DNA of 64,000 nt, from positions 2,790,001 through 2,854,000 of the forward strand of contig JAAQVN010000001.1 in NCBI GenBank assembly GCA_011754535.1, written 5' to 3'. Both the position numbers and the translations under genes were made by a program. The DNA comes from Enterobacter asburiae. Lineage in GTDB: Bacteria > Pseudomonadota > Gammaproteobacteria > Enterobacterales > Enterobacteriaceae. How positions within the stretch are numbered: the first letter of the stretch is position 1; every line of letters starts with the position of its first letter. Positions 15,231 through 24,124 of the stretch are shown in pieces. The notes below the pieces were generated by a model that was not told the DNA's origin, did not search any database, and saw only the letters and a program-made list of their open reading frames with translations.

Positions 15231-17098
15231 ACCAGCGCCCTTTTACCCATGCGAGGCGCCCAGTAGCCAATCTCGCCGCGCTGCTGGCTCTTCAGGGTGA
15301 ATTCGGTGAAGCTGTTGATAGAGACCAGACGGGCAAAGAGGCGCTCCATCACGCTGCCGAAAAGCCACGGGCTGGCGCCGGAAAACGCCCGCTCGTCTAC
15401 GGTCAGGCTGATGCCAATTCCACGGGCGAAAACGACCGGGCCGGGTTCAGGCACGCGGCGGTGAACCGGCTCCAGCACGCAGTGGCGAACGCCCTCTACC
15501 TGACGCGCCACCGGCGTCTCGGCCAGGTTGGCGTACAGCCCTAACAGCTGGCGCAGTGCGGCTGCTCCCTCTTCATTCTCGCTGTCCATCAGGCTGAGGT
15601 AGTTCATCTGCAGCTGGCTGATGAGCCGCCAGGTGCTGAACCCTTCAGCCAGCGCCGGACGCGGTGGCGTCGGCCCTTTACGCAGAGTGAGTGATTTCAC
15701 CGGCATGGAGTCGGCCATAATGAACTGCCCGAGCTCCTGCTGCAGCATCAGCGGCAGGTCGCGGCTGGTGCAGAGCACCTCGGCAGAGATATAGCGCAGG
15801 TTTTCCTGCCACGGCGCATGCTGCTCGTCCACCAGCGAAACAAACACCTCTGAACCGATATAGCCGGTACGGGTGCCGTAGCGCAGGGCATGCTCAGAAA
15901 GCACGCGCTGTTCCCGGCGCAGGGAAAAATAGGCCCCGTAGTTGCCCGCGTCGCCGCTCCAGGTGCTCCAGAATGGACGAAACGTCTGGTCGTCGCGCTG
16001 ACCATCGGCGCTGCCAAAAATTTTATTTACGGCGTAAATTTCATAATCCAGCGGCCGGATGTTATCGACCACCAGATGGTATTCATGCTGCCCTTCATTC
16101 AGCTTCTGCCGGGCCGCCACTTTCGGGAACAGGTTGATGACCGGCGTACAGTGCAGCGCCAGATGGCTGGCGTCCACCACGCGCTCCAGTTGCTCATCCG
16201 ACTTATCCAGCAGAATAAAAATGTCGAAGGCTTTTTCGCCCTCACAGCGCTGGATCAGCGTGCTCAGACCGCTCAGGCTGATGAAGCGGAAGCGGGCCGG
16301 AAACGCAAAATACTCCTGCAGCAGGCGGTAGCCGTCAAAGTTGCGCAGATCGTCCGGAAGGAGCGCCTGGTCAGACTCAAAGCCCTCCTGGCGAAGCGCG
16401 TCCGACGACAGCAGCTGTCGCTGCGGCTGCGGGCTGACCGTCTGGCAGACGATCCCGGCGTGATGCTCCATGACCAGCTCCAGCAGCTTCAGCGCCTCAA
16501 TGTCCGGGCCGCTCAGGAAAAACTCCAGCCGGTCGAAATCCAGGTGCCCGAGGTTTTGCGGGCCATCGCAGGCGATGCGGATCCGCAGGGCGCTGTTGAT
16601 CCCCCGCTGGCTCAACCCCAGCTGCGCGAGCGGCAGATCGGCGGGCACGCCGCCCAGCTCGACCTTGTCGATTTTCAGCGGCAGCAGGTTGACCTCGTGC
16701 GCCGTGGTATAGCTGCAGGTCACGCCTGTTTTTTTCAGCGCCAGGCTGTCCATCATGGTACCGCGCGGCACAATGAAGCCCTTGCTCAGGTCGCCCCGGC
16801 TGCTGTCGGGCTCAATCTCCGCGATCGCCATCGACGGCGTGGGTGCGAGGTAGTTCGGCGCGATCATCTCCAGCAGACGCTGGGAGAAGCGCGGAAACTC
16901 CGCGTCCATTTTCATCTGCACGCGGGAGGTCAGGAAGGCGAAGCCCTCCATCAGACGCTCGGTATACGGATCCGCCACGTCGATGCCGCGCATGCCCAGC
17001 CGTCCGGCGACTTTTGGGTAACGTTCGGCAAACTCGGCCCCCATTTCGCGCAGGTAGGCCAGTTCGCGGTTGTAGTATTCGAGCAGTTTACTTTCCAT
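15227..17098 (-). CDS. tssF: T6SS baseplate protein TssF
   Basis: 623 residues, family VasA/ImpG/TssF. It starts with the hallmark LLEYYNRELAYLREMGAEF and continues with FAFLTSRVQMKMDAEFPRF; a soluble protein of normal length. It forms the core of the baseplate wedge with TssG, to which it is coupled by a 4-bp overlap. It follows tssE by 2 bp. Confidence 0.97.
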   Translation of the reverse strand: MESKLLEYYNRELAYLREMGAEFAERYPKVAGRLGMRGIDVADPYTERLMEGFAFLTSRVQMKMDAEFPRFSQRLLEMIAPNYLAPTPSMAIAEIEPDSSRGDLSKGFIVPRGTMMDSLALKKTGVTCSYTTAHEVNLLPLKIDKVELGGVPADLPLAQLGLSQRGINSALRIRIACDGPQNLGHLDFDRLEFFLSGPDIEALKLLELVMEHHAGIVCQTVSPQPQRQLLSSDALRQEGFESDQALLPDDLRNFDGYRLLQEYFAFPARFRFISLSGLSTLIQRCEGEKAFDIFILLDKSDEQLERVVDASHLALHCTPVINLFPKVAARQKLNEGQHEYHLVVDNIRPLDYEIYAVNKIFGSADGQRDDQTFRPFWSTWSGDAGNYGAYFSLRREQRVLSEHALRYGTRTGYIGSEVFVSLVDEQHAPWQENLRYISAEVLCTSRDLPLMLQQELGQFIMADSMPVKSLTLRKGPTPPRPALAEGFSTWRLISQLQMNYLSLMDSENEEGAAALRQLLGLYANLAETPVARQVEGVRHCVLEPVHRRVPEPGPVVFARGIGISLTVDERAFSGASPWLFGSVMERLFARLVSINSFTEFTLKSQQRGEIGYWAPRMGKRALV

Positions 17099-17100
17099 GA

Positions 17101-17664
17101 TTACCCCGCGTCTTTCAGTTCAAAATGGCCGTTTTCCAGATCGACATCGGTGCGAAACAGAAACTCCAGCGGGTACGGCACGCACCATAAACGCCCTTTG
17201 ATCTCGATGGAGAGCACGTTGTGCAGATCCAGCGAGGAGGTATCCGACACGCAGCGGACCTGCAGCCCCTGCGGCAAAATGCGCGGTTCAAAATTGATGA
17301 TGGCCTCGGTAAGCTTGCGCTGAATATCGTGCCATTCGATATCCGACATTCTTTTCCCGGCGAGCGGTGCGACGCCAAAGTTAATCACCGAGCGGCTCAC
17401 GTGCGGCAAGGCGCTCAAATCGCCGGAAGCATCGTGGTTGATGGTGTTAAACAACCACTGCAGATCCCGCAGCACGTTGCGGCGCAGGGCGGCGTGGGTG
17501 ATCAGATTGCTGTTGGCCGGTTCGCGTTTTTTTTCCGGGTCGTTATCGGTGAGACGATCCAGCAGCGAGGGCTGCATTTTGTCGCGCGCCCCCACCTTCT
17601 CCTGCCTGCTGCGGGCTTGCCAGCCGCTGCGCAGCAGATCGCCTTCGCCAGCAGGATTACTCAT
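17101..17664 (-). CDS. tssE: T6SS baseplate protein TssE (gp25-like)
   Basis: 187 residues from ATG 17664 (MSNPAGEGDLLRSG), which overlaps the tagJ stop (ATGAGTAA); ATG 17673 is an alternative. The gp25/lysozyme-like fold shows in LRRNVLRDLQWLFNT, SRSVINFGVAPLAGK and NFEPRILPQGLQV. TssE links the baseplate to the first sheath ring. The N-terminus of about 50 charged residues is longer than in the minimal gp25 fold. Confidence 0.93.
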   Translation of the reverse strand: MSNPAGEGDLLRSGWQARSRQEKVGARDKMQPSLLDRLTDNDPEKKREPANSNLITHAALRRNVLRDLQWLFNTINHDASGDLSALPHVSRSVINFGVAPLAGKRMSDIEWHDIQRKLTEAIINFEPRILPQGLQVRCVSDTSSLDLHNVLSIEIKGRLWCVPYPLEFLFRTDVDLENGHFELKDAG

Positions 17665-18469
17665 CGGCTCCATCCGTCGCAAACGTCACGAGGCTTAACG
17701 ACAGCAGCGGGCTTTCGCTTTGCTCGCTGAGCCAGGCTTTCTGGCCCATCCCTTCGTAGAGGGTGCCGTCTTCGTCGAGAGGCCGCCATTCAGTAGTACG
17801 GCCCAGTTTGACCGCATCAGTGGCATCGGCAGCAAAAGGATAACGCGCCGGGATCTGACACACCTGCTCCGTACCGTCGGTCAGGCGCACCAGCGCATGA
17901 CGCCAGACAAGATCGGTCACGCTGGCAGGCGCCTGGAAACGGATCTCCGCGATAGCGCTAAACGGCAGCCAGAAATAACGGCCGTTCACGATGGTTTCGC
18001 AGACCGGGCCGAGGCGGGCGTCGCCATCCATCAGCCACTCGAACGCCTGCGTCTCCTCGTTTTCGAGGATAATCTGGCCGGCGGCAGCCTCAGCCCGATC
18101 GAGGGCCTCCAGACGCAGCGCCCGGGCGCGCTCGCCCTCCTCGCTAAGCGCCATAGCCAGGGTGGTCAGCCAAGTCCACTGGGTTTCAGGCATGGCCGGA
18201 CGCGCCTGCCCCGCCATCACCTGCGCGCGCTGCAGCTCGCCCTGAATGGATTGCTCCAGCAGCGTGACGGTCGGCTTCGCCTGCGGCTTCAGCGCCAGCC
18301 AGCTTTTCAGCTGGGTCAGCGCACGCGTCCAGTTGCCGCTGAGGGTTAAAAACTGCACGAACGCGGCGCGGAGGTCGGCATCTGCCGGACGGGCTTTGAT
18401 CTCTGCTTCGAGGCGCGCCAGCGCGTCGTTGAGCGTTTCACCCGCCAGGTGTTGATAGAGCGTATTCAT
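17657..18469 (-). CDS. tagJ: T6SS accessory protein TagJ (ImpE family)
   Basis: 270 residues from ATG 18469, chosen because AAGGA lies 6 nt upstream. ImpE/TagJ family: N-terminal TPR-like helices (AGETLNDALARLEAEIKARP; LRAAFVQFLTLSGNWTRAL) and a C-terminal beta-rich domain (ANGRYFWLPFSAI is reduced here to VNGRYFWLPFSAI). In P. aeruginosa H1, TagJ binds the TssB N-terminus and helps ClpV-dependent sheath recycling. It is found in systems that also have the Fha/PpkA control set, as here. It overlaps tssE. Confidence 0.88.
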   Translation of the reverse strand: MNTLYQHLAGETLNDALARLEAEIKARPADADLRAAFVQFLTLSGNWTRALTQLKSWLALKPQAKPTVTLLEQSIQGELQRAQVMAGQARPAMPETQWTWLTTLAMALSEEGERARALRLEALDRAEAAAGQIILENEETQAFEWLMDGDARLGPVCETIVNGRYFWLPFSAIAEIRFQAPASVTDLVWRHALVRLTDGTEQVCQIPARYPFAADATDAVKLGRTTEWRPLDEDGTLYEGMGQKAWLSEQSESPLLSLSLVTFATDGADE

Positions 18470-18478
18470 AGCCATTCC

Positions 18479-19471
18479 TTAATTCGCCGCGCGCCAGGCG
18501 CCGACGGCCGGATCGCGCAGCTGAGGGCGCAGGGTATCAATCAGAACGATATTCAGCGGCGTGCCCGGTGCGACCCAGGCGCTCCAGGTTTTCTTCACCG
18601 CCGCAATACGCGCCTGCAGCTTTGCATCGTCGCTGGCAATCTCACGGGAAATCTCCACCGCTACCGTGCCGTTGCTCTTCCAGCTGTTCAGGGCGTTATC
18701 GTAAGGCAGGATCATCCAGCTCTGGTCGCTGTTTGGCGTGCTGAAAACCATGCGCTCTTTGTTAACGGAGGTGATCAGCGCGTTTTCCGGATCGGCGCTC
18801 TGATTCAGCCCCATCACCGGGAAGCCGTGAATGTACGTCACCGCCATCTCTTTCTGTCCGCCGTTGCGGGACTGAGAGACAACGGTGTGACCACTCAGCC
18901 AGCTGCCGTTACCGCAGCGGGTGGTGTCAGAATCCGGGATAAAGAGCGCCGGTGCGGACGCGCCCCCTTCCCAGAAGGTGCGCAGGTGGCAGCCGTCCTG
19001 CAGGGTAAATTCCTGCCACGGCGTGCGGTCCGCGGCAACCGTATGGGCAGCAACGTTCTGATCCGGTGGCAGTAACGCGCCGCTGGACGTGGCCGTGGTG
19101 ACGGCAGGCGCAGCCTGCTGCTGTTTCACCACCAGCGCCCACTCCTGCGCTTTGGCGGCCGTACCCTGCGCCAGCGTCGTCCCCTCCGGATCGTTGAGCG
19201 TCCAGCTCAGCTTATTCACTTTGCTGCACTGGTGCTCCAGCAGCGAGCCAAGGCGCGGCACAAAGTTTTCCAGCACCGAGACGTCTTTCTTGCCGTTCGC
19301 CACGATACGCAGCGCCACCTCAGGCTTACACCAGCTCTGCGGGGTGTTGTCTTTGATGTTGTCGATCCAGATATCCAGCTTCTGCGCAGGAGACTGCACG
19401 ATGCGGAAATTCTCAGCCTGCACGGTGGAGGTCACCGCCAGAAGTGCCAAACCCGATAGCCAAAGTTTCAT
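18479..19471 (-). CDS. Exported T6SS-associated protein of unknown function
   Basis: 330 residues from the ATG near 19471, which has AAGGA 5 nt upstream and begins a clean signal peptide (MKLWLSGLALLAVTSTVQA); the longer open frame upstream overlaps pppA and is not needed. The mature protein is periplasmic, has cysteines in SWCKPEV, EHQCSK, DGCHLR and TTRCGNG (a probable two-disulfide arrangement), and lacks membrane segments. It is placed between pppA and tagJ, 8-16 bp from each neighbour, so it belongs to the T6SS operon. I do not recognise a named Tag/Tss family; it may sense or act on the periplasmic side of the kinase pathway (inference). Confidence 0.65.
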   Translation of the reverse strand: MKLWLSGLALLAVTSTVQAENFRIVQSPAQKLDIWIDNIKDNTPQSWCKPEVALRIVANGKKDVSVLENFVPRLGSLLEHQCSKVNKLSWTLNDPEGTTLAQGTAAKAQEWALVVKQQQAAPAVTTATSSGALLPPDQNVAAHTVAADRTPWQEFTLQDGCHLRTFWEGGASAPALFIPDSDTTRCGNGSWLSGHTVVSQSRNGGQKEMAVTYIHGFPVMGLNQSADPENALITSVNKERMVFSTPNSDQSWMILPYDNALNSWKSNGTVAVEISREIASDDAKLQARIAAVKKTWSAWVAPGTPLNIVLIDTLRPQLRDPAVGAWRAAN

Positions 19472-19487
19472 ATCGTTCCTTGTGTGT

Positions 19488-20285
19488 CTAATCAGTTCCG
19501 CAGGGAAGAAATTGTGCTGCGTCAGAGAGGGTGTGCAGCAAAGTAGTGTCCTGAGGGTTGCCCATCCATACCGCCAGGGCAGTATAGTTATCCTGAGCAT
19601 TCCCTTCCTGTTCGCCATTCTTTTGAATGATTTGGTTCATTAAGGTCAGCCACTCCTGCGGCGTATTGACCATGTGCAGCGACTGCTTCATTTGCTCTTC
19701 ACTGACGCCGTGCCAGAACCCGTCGGTGCAGAGTAAAAAGGCATCGCCGTCTTCCACCTGCACCACGTCACTGTAGCTCGCCTCCGGCCCGCCGTTTTCA
19801 ATCCCCAGCGCCAGATAAAGCAGGTTGCTGTTGAGATCGTCCGTCTGATGCCCGGCATCCTTCATCTGCTGCACCAGGCTGTGGTCGGTGGTCACGTGCC
19901 ATAGCCATCCCCGGCGAAACAGGTACAGGCGGCTATCGCCGGCATGCGCCCAGTACGCCAGCCCGTAGTCCCGGTCAATGAACAGGCTGACCAGCGTTGT
20001 GCCCATCCGGCGATAGTCCTGAACGGCCTGCTGTTCGCTCAGAATGGTGCGGTTCGCCGTCTGTACGTAATCTCGGATATGCTGCGCGTTCAGGTGCTTG
20101 TCGCCATCGAAGCGGGAGATAATGCTGTTGCGGGCCAGTTCCGCGGCGACCTCACCGCCCGGCAGCCCCGCGATGCCGTCACAGACGACAAAGCAGGCCG
20201 AGCGTTCCCCTATGGTTTCTCCCGTCTGATCCTGGTTGCTGGCGCGCGTCCCCTGGCGGGATAGAGAAGCGGTTGCGATATTCAT
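19488..20285 (-). CDS. pppA: T6SS-associated PP2C-type protein phosphatase (PppA)
   Basis: 265 residues. It shows the PP2C metal-binding motifs in order: NQDQTG near the N-terminus, VCDGIAGLPGGEVAA, HAGDSRLYLFR, DHSLVQQM and LLCTDGFWHGV. PppA dephosphorylates the FHA protein and opposes PpkA, switching off T6SS assembly. Its ATG overlaps the stop of the fha gene by 4 bp, so the two are translationally coupled. Confidence 0.95.
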   Translation of the reverse strand: MNIATASLSRQGTRASNQDQTGETIGERSACFVVCDGIAGLPGGEVAAELARNSIISRFDGDKHLNAQHIRDYVQTANRTILSEQQAVQDYRRMGTTLVSLFIDRDYGLAYWAHAGDSRLYLFRRGWLWHVTTDHSLVQQMKDAGHQTDDLNSNLLYLALGIENGGPEASYSDVVQVEDGDAFLLCTDGFWHGVSEEQMKQSLHMVNTPQEWLTLMNQIIQKNGEQEGNAQDNYTALAVWMGNPQDTTLLHTLSDAAQFLPCGTD

Positions 20286-22042
20286 TTGTCTTCCGATCCG
20301 CTCTGTGAGTCTTTGTACTGATTCACCTCCATGTCATACGCATGAAGGAAGGCTTCGCCGAACAGGGTGTGGAAGTCATCCTCGATCTCGCCCGCCGTCT
20401 CGCCATAGCTGCGAACAAAATAGTCCCACAGGGCGGCTTTGCGGCTGCCCGGCAGCGCCAGACGAGAGGTCATGCCGTTCTGCTTCGCCTGCTCCTCCAG
20501 CTGTTCCGGGTTAAAGGACTGCAGCATCGCGGCGATGATGGCCCGAATACCGGAGATCATCCCCAGCTGGTGCGCCTGAAGGTCGATCAGCGCGTCGCGC
20601 ACGGATTTGGTCGGCGGCATAAAGCCCGGCATCGGCGTACCAAACATCTGGATCAGTACGGTTTTGCCGGTCGGCAACAGCTTGAACGGGTTGTTGGCAT
20701 CGTCCAGCACCATGGTCATATCGGCTTTCACGCCGCGCTTGAGGATAGAGCGCGACGAGAGCAGCGCCACGGTGCCTTGCGAGAACATGCCCAGAATCTG
20801 CCCCAGCTGACGCATATTTTCACGGTCAAACTGCGGAACGGGCTGCATTTCGCTCAGGCCCATGCCTTCGAGCAGCGCCTGCAGCAGTTCGCCCTGCAGC
20901 ACTTCGCCCTTCTCGCCGTTATTCGCGGTGGCGGTTGGGGTTGCCGCGTTGTTGACCGGGTCGATGCGCAGACGCCCCTTCGGTGCCTGAGCACTGCTAC
21001 GCGCAACGGCCTGCGGCGTTGGCATGGTGAAGCCCGCGTAATCCGGTCGCGCCGGCTCTTCTTCACGCGCCGTTTCCTGCGGCTCAGGAGCGAACAGCGG
21101 AGAATCGGCCAGCACATCCTCTTCCTGCTCTGATTCAGGCGCTGGTGCTGGCTTGTCGTCAGCAATGTCATCCGGATGGGTTAACGGTGCCCCGCCCATC
21201 AGCCCGAGCGGGTCATCATTGCGCGCGGCTGGCGCGCTGGCCTTTCCACCAAACAGCGCCAGCGGGTCGAGCTCGTCCGACGCTTCTTCTTTAGCGGTGG
21301 GTTGCCCCTCAACCGGCGGCACCAGCGTGGAAGGCGTCACGTCGTCAAAAATGCTCTCTTTTTTGAACAGCGCTTCGTCGCTGAACAGCGTGTCCGGGTC
21401 GACATTCTTACGCTCAAGCGATGGATCGCTGTCGTTGAACATCGCGAGCGGATCTTCGGCATTACGCTCCGGGGCCGCAGGCTGGGAGAACGGATCGTGC
21501 GATGTCGCAGGCTGAGGTTTTGCGCGGTTGCTGGAGATGCTGTCGGAGATGGAGAACTCCTGCATCAGGCTGTCCCAGATTTCCGACGGCACGGCGGTCG
21601 GTTCCGATTTACCGCGTGGCGCAGTGTTAGCAGGCTTCGCTTGCGCTGCGGGTGCAGTTGGCGCGGCTGTCGGACGTGGCGGCTGCTGCATGCTTGCCGC
21701 CATACGGCTTACCGGCTGCGTATCGTGGATAAGCTCAGTAACTTCAATGCGGTAGTCATCAATACCGAGAATGTCGCCATCCTGGAGTTCAACCTGACGT
21801 CCGCGCTCCAGCGGAATATCATTTAATACCACGCGGGTGACGCTGCCACGGTTGGTGACGCGGCATTCGCCCTGGGCGTCAACGTGAACAATGGCCTGCA
21901 GACGCGATATGGTGCGGTCATTGTCCGGCAATACCAGATTGTTATCCGTACCGCGCCCAATGGTGCCGCCCGGGGCGTAAAAATCACAGCTGCTCTGCGG
22001 CGGCTGATGACCGGGTTTCGTAGAAATAATCGTGAATCGCAT
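20282..22042 (-). CDS. tagH: T6SS FHA-domain scaffold protein (Fha/TagH)
   Basis: 586 residues. N-terminal FHA domain (residues 1-100) with the phosphothreonine-binding signature GRGTDNNLVLPD and SRLQAIVHV. A long low-complexity Pro/Ala/Asp linker follows (120-370) with repeated D-P-L-A/G-L-F/M patterns, then the C-terminal T6SS-FHA domain (LLQALLEGMGL to HAYDMEVNQYKDS). Phosphorylation by PpkA is the known trigger for the P. aeruginosa homologue. Co-encoded with pppA (4-bp overlap) and preceded by an intercistronic hairpin. Confidence 0.93.
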   Translation of the reverse strand: MRFTIISTKPGHQPPQSSCDFYAPGGTIGRGTDNNLVLPDNDRTISRLQAIVHVDAQGECRVTNRGSVTRVVLNDIPLERGRQVELQDGDILGIDDYRIEVTELIHDTQPVSRMAASMQQPPRPTAAPTAPAAQAKPANTAPRGKSEPTAVPSEIWDSLMQEFSISDSISSNRAKPQPATSHDPFSQPAAPERNAEDPLAMFNDSDPSLERKNVDPDTLFSDEALFKKESIFDDVTPSTLVPPVEGQPTAKEEASDELDPLALFGGKASAPAARNDDPLGLMGGAPLTHPDDIADDKPAPAPESEQEEDVLADSPLFAPEPQETAREEEPARPDYAGFTMPTPQAVARSSAQAPKGRLRIDPVNNAATPTATANNGEKGEVLQGELLQALLEGMGLSEMQPVPQFDRENMRQLGQILGMFSQGTVALLSSRSILKRGVKADMTMVLDDANNPFKLLPTGKTVLIQMFGTPMPGFMPPTKSVRDALIDLQAHQLGMISGIRAIIAAMLQSFNPEQLEEQAKQNGMTSRLALPGSRKAALWDYFVRSYGETAGEIEDDFHTLFGEAFLHAYDMEVNQYKDSQSGSEDK

Positions 22043-22071
22043 GGCGTATTCCTGCTGGTATGATTAGCGCT

Positions 22072-22110
22072 CAAACGCTGCCGCTCTCGGGGCGAGAACG
22101 GCGGCGTTTG
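22072..22110. other. Intercistronic hairpin between immunity gene and fha
   Basis: A strong imperfect stem-loop with outer arms CAAACGC and GCGTTTG and further pairing inside. On the minus strand (direction of transcription) no U-run follows, so it is not a simple terminator. It could protect or process the mRNA and uncouple levels of the effector/immunity genes from fha. Confidence 0.45.
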
Positions 22111-22129
22111 AAAAAGTGAATATCAAAAA

Positions 22130-22546
22130 CTATTTAGTGAAGGTTATAAAATATAATCCAACAATGAGCCATAGAGTGAATATTAACGCCTGTAATTTAT
22201 AACGACGATGTAACTTTAGTATCCAGCCAATTCTTTCTTCCGGTAACGACTGTACGTATTTATAAGCTTCTTCCTGAACAAGCCTTTCACGAGTGAACTT
22301 CATTTTTACGCCTTTATAAAGGCGAACAAACCAGATTATTTTTTGATAATTTGCCAACGAACCAAAAAAAGAAGCGTAGTCGGTAACAAGATCCAGGTCA
22401 TATCCCTTTCGCCGGTAGTCAGAAAGTAACTGATTATAATCAGCCTCGTGTTTTTTGAAGTAACGAGAACTGAATAGATCCATAACTATCACAATCAGCA
22501 ATAAAACCACGATAAGGAATAATAGTAAATTTTCAATATTCACCAT
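22130..22546 (-). CDS. Two-helix membrane protein, candidate immunity to the glycine-zipper effector
   Basis: 138 residues with a hydrophobic helix at each end (LLLFLIVVLLLIVIVMDLF; LQALIFTLWLIVGLYFITF) and a charged middle of about 90 residues (KKHEADYNQLLSDYRRKGYD). Its ATG lies inside the last codons of the preceding effector gene (about 7 bp overlap), a strong sign of coupled toxin/immunity translation. A membrane location fits protection against a pore-former, as for immunity proteins of Tse4/Ssp6-type toxins. The function is inferred. Confidence 0.7.
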   Translation of the reverse strand: MVNIENLLLFLIVVLLLIVIVMDLFSSRYFKKHEADYNQLLSDYRRKGYDLDLVTDYASFFGSLANYQKIIWFVRLYKGVKMKFTRERLVQEEAYKYVQSLPEERIGWILKLHRRYKLQALIFTLWLIVGLYFITFTK

Positions 22547-23529
22547 ATTTTATCCATCATATACTCAGTCGCTCCGCCCGCTATCTCGCCACCAACGTAT
22601 CCACCTGCTGCCGCCCCGACAATGGAACAGGCGAGCAAACCTACACCACCCGTCGCGACACCAAGCGCAACGCATACACCGGCACCTGCCATGGCTCCGT
22701 ATTTGCCACCGTAAATCCCTCCTGCAAGACTTGCACCAAAGCTGCTGTATTTTTTCACAGCGACTTTAGTACAACTTTGCTCTCGTCCCGTGGTGCATGC
22801 ATTGTAAACTTCATTGGTTGTATTTGCACCGGCAAAACCTATTGCAAGCCATCCCCCCGCTTTAAGAAAACGAGCGGCTTTAGAGGCATTATCGACATAA
22901 GTTGAATAACCACGAATAGAAGCGACACCCGCTGTGCTCCATTCATGTACAATTGATCTGCTTGACAACCCTAATGCATGCTTCAGTTCGTTATAGGGTT
23001 TCATCTTTAACGTCAGCCTGGACAATTTATTTAATAAACCATCCAACTCAGAAAAGAGGCGCTGACGCTCAACAAAAAACTGCTGGCTTATCAATGTCCC
23101 TTGTGCCCTGTACTGATTCTGGTATGCCAACTCAATGGATTTAAGTTTTTTTTCTATTTCACTGAAATATTTTTCACCTGCGTCAGCAACAACTCCAAGG
23201 GACTTATCCATAAAATTAGTGACTGCGGCTATGGTACTAAAATGGTGATTAAAAAAATTCGCTTCTCCAGAGTTAAGATCGGCCAGAGCACCATTGACTT
23301 TATTTTTTGCAAGCTGTAACTGCTTAAGTTGCACAGCATTATTACTTCCCGGCGCATCAAGAATCAACATCTGTCCAGGTTTTGACCACTGCATATCACT
23401 ATTAACCTTCATGAAATAACGTGCAGCATCACTATTTGGATTGTTGAATAAGAGCCTTGCCTGGAAATCCAGAGTTCCGGGTTGCTGAACAATGCAATAT
23501 CCCGAATTAACTAATGATTGACCAGCCAT
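22540..23529 (-). CDS. Candidate pore-forming T6SS effector with C-terminal glycine zippers
   Basis: 329 residues from ATG 23529, which has AGAGGGA 6 nt upstream; ATG 23535 is too close to that site. No signal peptide. The first 90 residues are mixed (SLVNSGYCIVQQPGTLDF), then comes a helical, probably coiled-coil region (ISQQFFVERQRLFSELDGLL). The C-terminal 90 residues hold two Gly/Ala-rich hydrophobic hairpins with GxxxG spacing (GGIYGGKYGAMAGAG; VGLLACSIVGAAAGGYVGG). This pattern is known from T6SS toxins that insert into the inner membrane (Tse4, Ssp6 as analogues, not claimed homologues). It is located just after hcp and coupled to a membrane-protein gene. Delivery inside the Hcp tube is a reasonable guess. 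Confidence 0.7.
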   Translation of the reverse strand: MAGQSLVNSGYCIVQQPGTLDFQARLLFNNPNSDAARYFMKVNSDMQWSKPGQMLILDAPGSNNAVQLKQLQLAKNKVNGALADLNSGEANFFNHHFSTIAAVTNFMDKSLGVVADAGEKYFSEIEKKLKSIELAYQNQYRAQGTLISQQFFVERQRLFSELDGLLNKLSRLTLKMKPYNELKHALGLSSRSIVHEWSTAGVASIRGYSTYVDNASKAARFLKAGGWLAIGFAGANTTNEVYNACTTGREQSCTKVAVKKYSSFGASLAGGIYGGKYGAMAGAGVCVALGVATGGVGLLACSIVGAAAGGYVGGEIAGGATEYMMDKIW

Positions 23530-23655
23530 ATTCATTCCCTCTGATTTTCACCGAAACGCTTACAAATAAGCACAAACATTTAAATAAAAATGAAGTTAAG
23601 CAGCACCCAAATGTTGACGCTTTTCTAAAAAAAGAGTCAATATTTGGAAACTCTT

Positions 23656-24057
23656 CTATTCTATTTTAGTCAGCGATAGTTCACCTTTAGCATTCGCACT
23701 GAGCACAAAGCGAGTCGCGTACCGAAGAGCGGCATTATGATTTCTCAACTTTAATACCACATCATACTTTCCTGGCTGCCAGTCAACTTTATCCCAGCGA
23801 AGACAATCCTCAGACTTTAGAATGCGGCCGGAATGAAAAATTTGTGGGGAATATATAGCTTCCCATTCATTACCTACCTGTCGAGATATTGAAGGTTCGT
23901 AAACTAAAACAGTTTCACCTGGCCTGGTGTCATCCAAAAATCCAAAACAGGGGACATTTTTTTCCAGCTTAACAGTTAAACTTTGAAACTGAGCAGGATG
24001 GGATATGCATGCGCAACATGATAATACAATGGATATAACAGTTAACGCTCTTTCCAT
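23656..24057 (-). CDS. Small lipoprotein, candidate T6SS immunity protein
   Basis: 133 residues from ATG 24057 (MERALTVISIVLSCCACISH). The signal peptide ends in a lipobox-like LSCCACIS, so the protein is probably lipid-anchored and periplasmic. The mature part is beta-rich (VLVYEPSISRQVGNEWEAIY; WQPGKYDVVLKL) with two cysteines (VPCFGF, EDCLRW). Small lipoproteins of this type are common among enterobacterial T6SS toxin blocks and are annotated as putative immunity lipoproteins. No toxin is coupled directly: hcp lies 67 bp upstream and the pore-former 126 bp downstream. It may be an orphan immunity gene. Confidence 0.65.
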   Translation of the reverse strand: MERALTVISIVLSCCACISHPAQFQSLTVKLEKNVPCFGFLDDTRPGETVLVYEPSISRQVGNEWEAIYSPQIFHSGRILKSEDCLRWDKVDWQPGKYDVVLKLRNHNAALRYATRFVLSANAKGELSLTKIE

Positions 24058-24124
24058 CGCTATTATACACCGAGTAGTGAACCAATCGTAATGACCGGGG
24101 AAAAAACCCCGGCCACATACGCAA

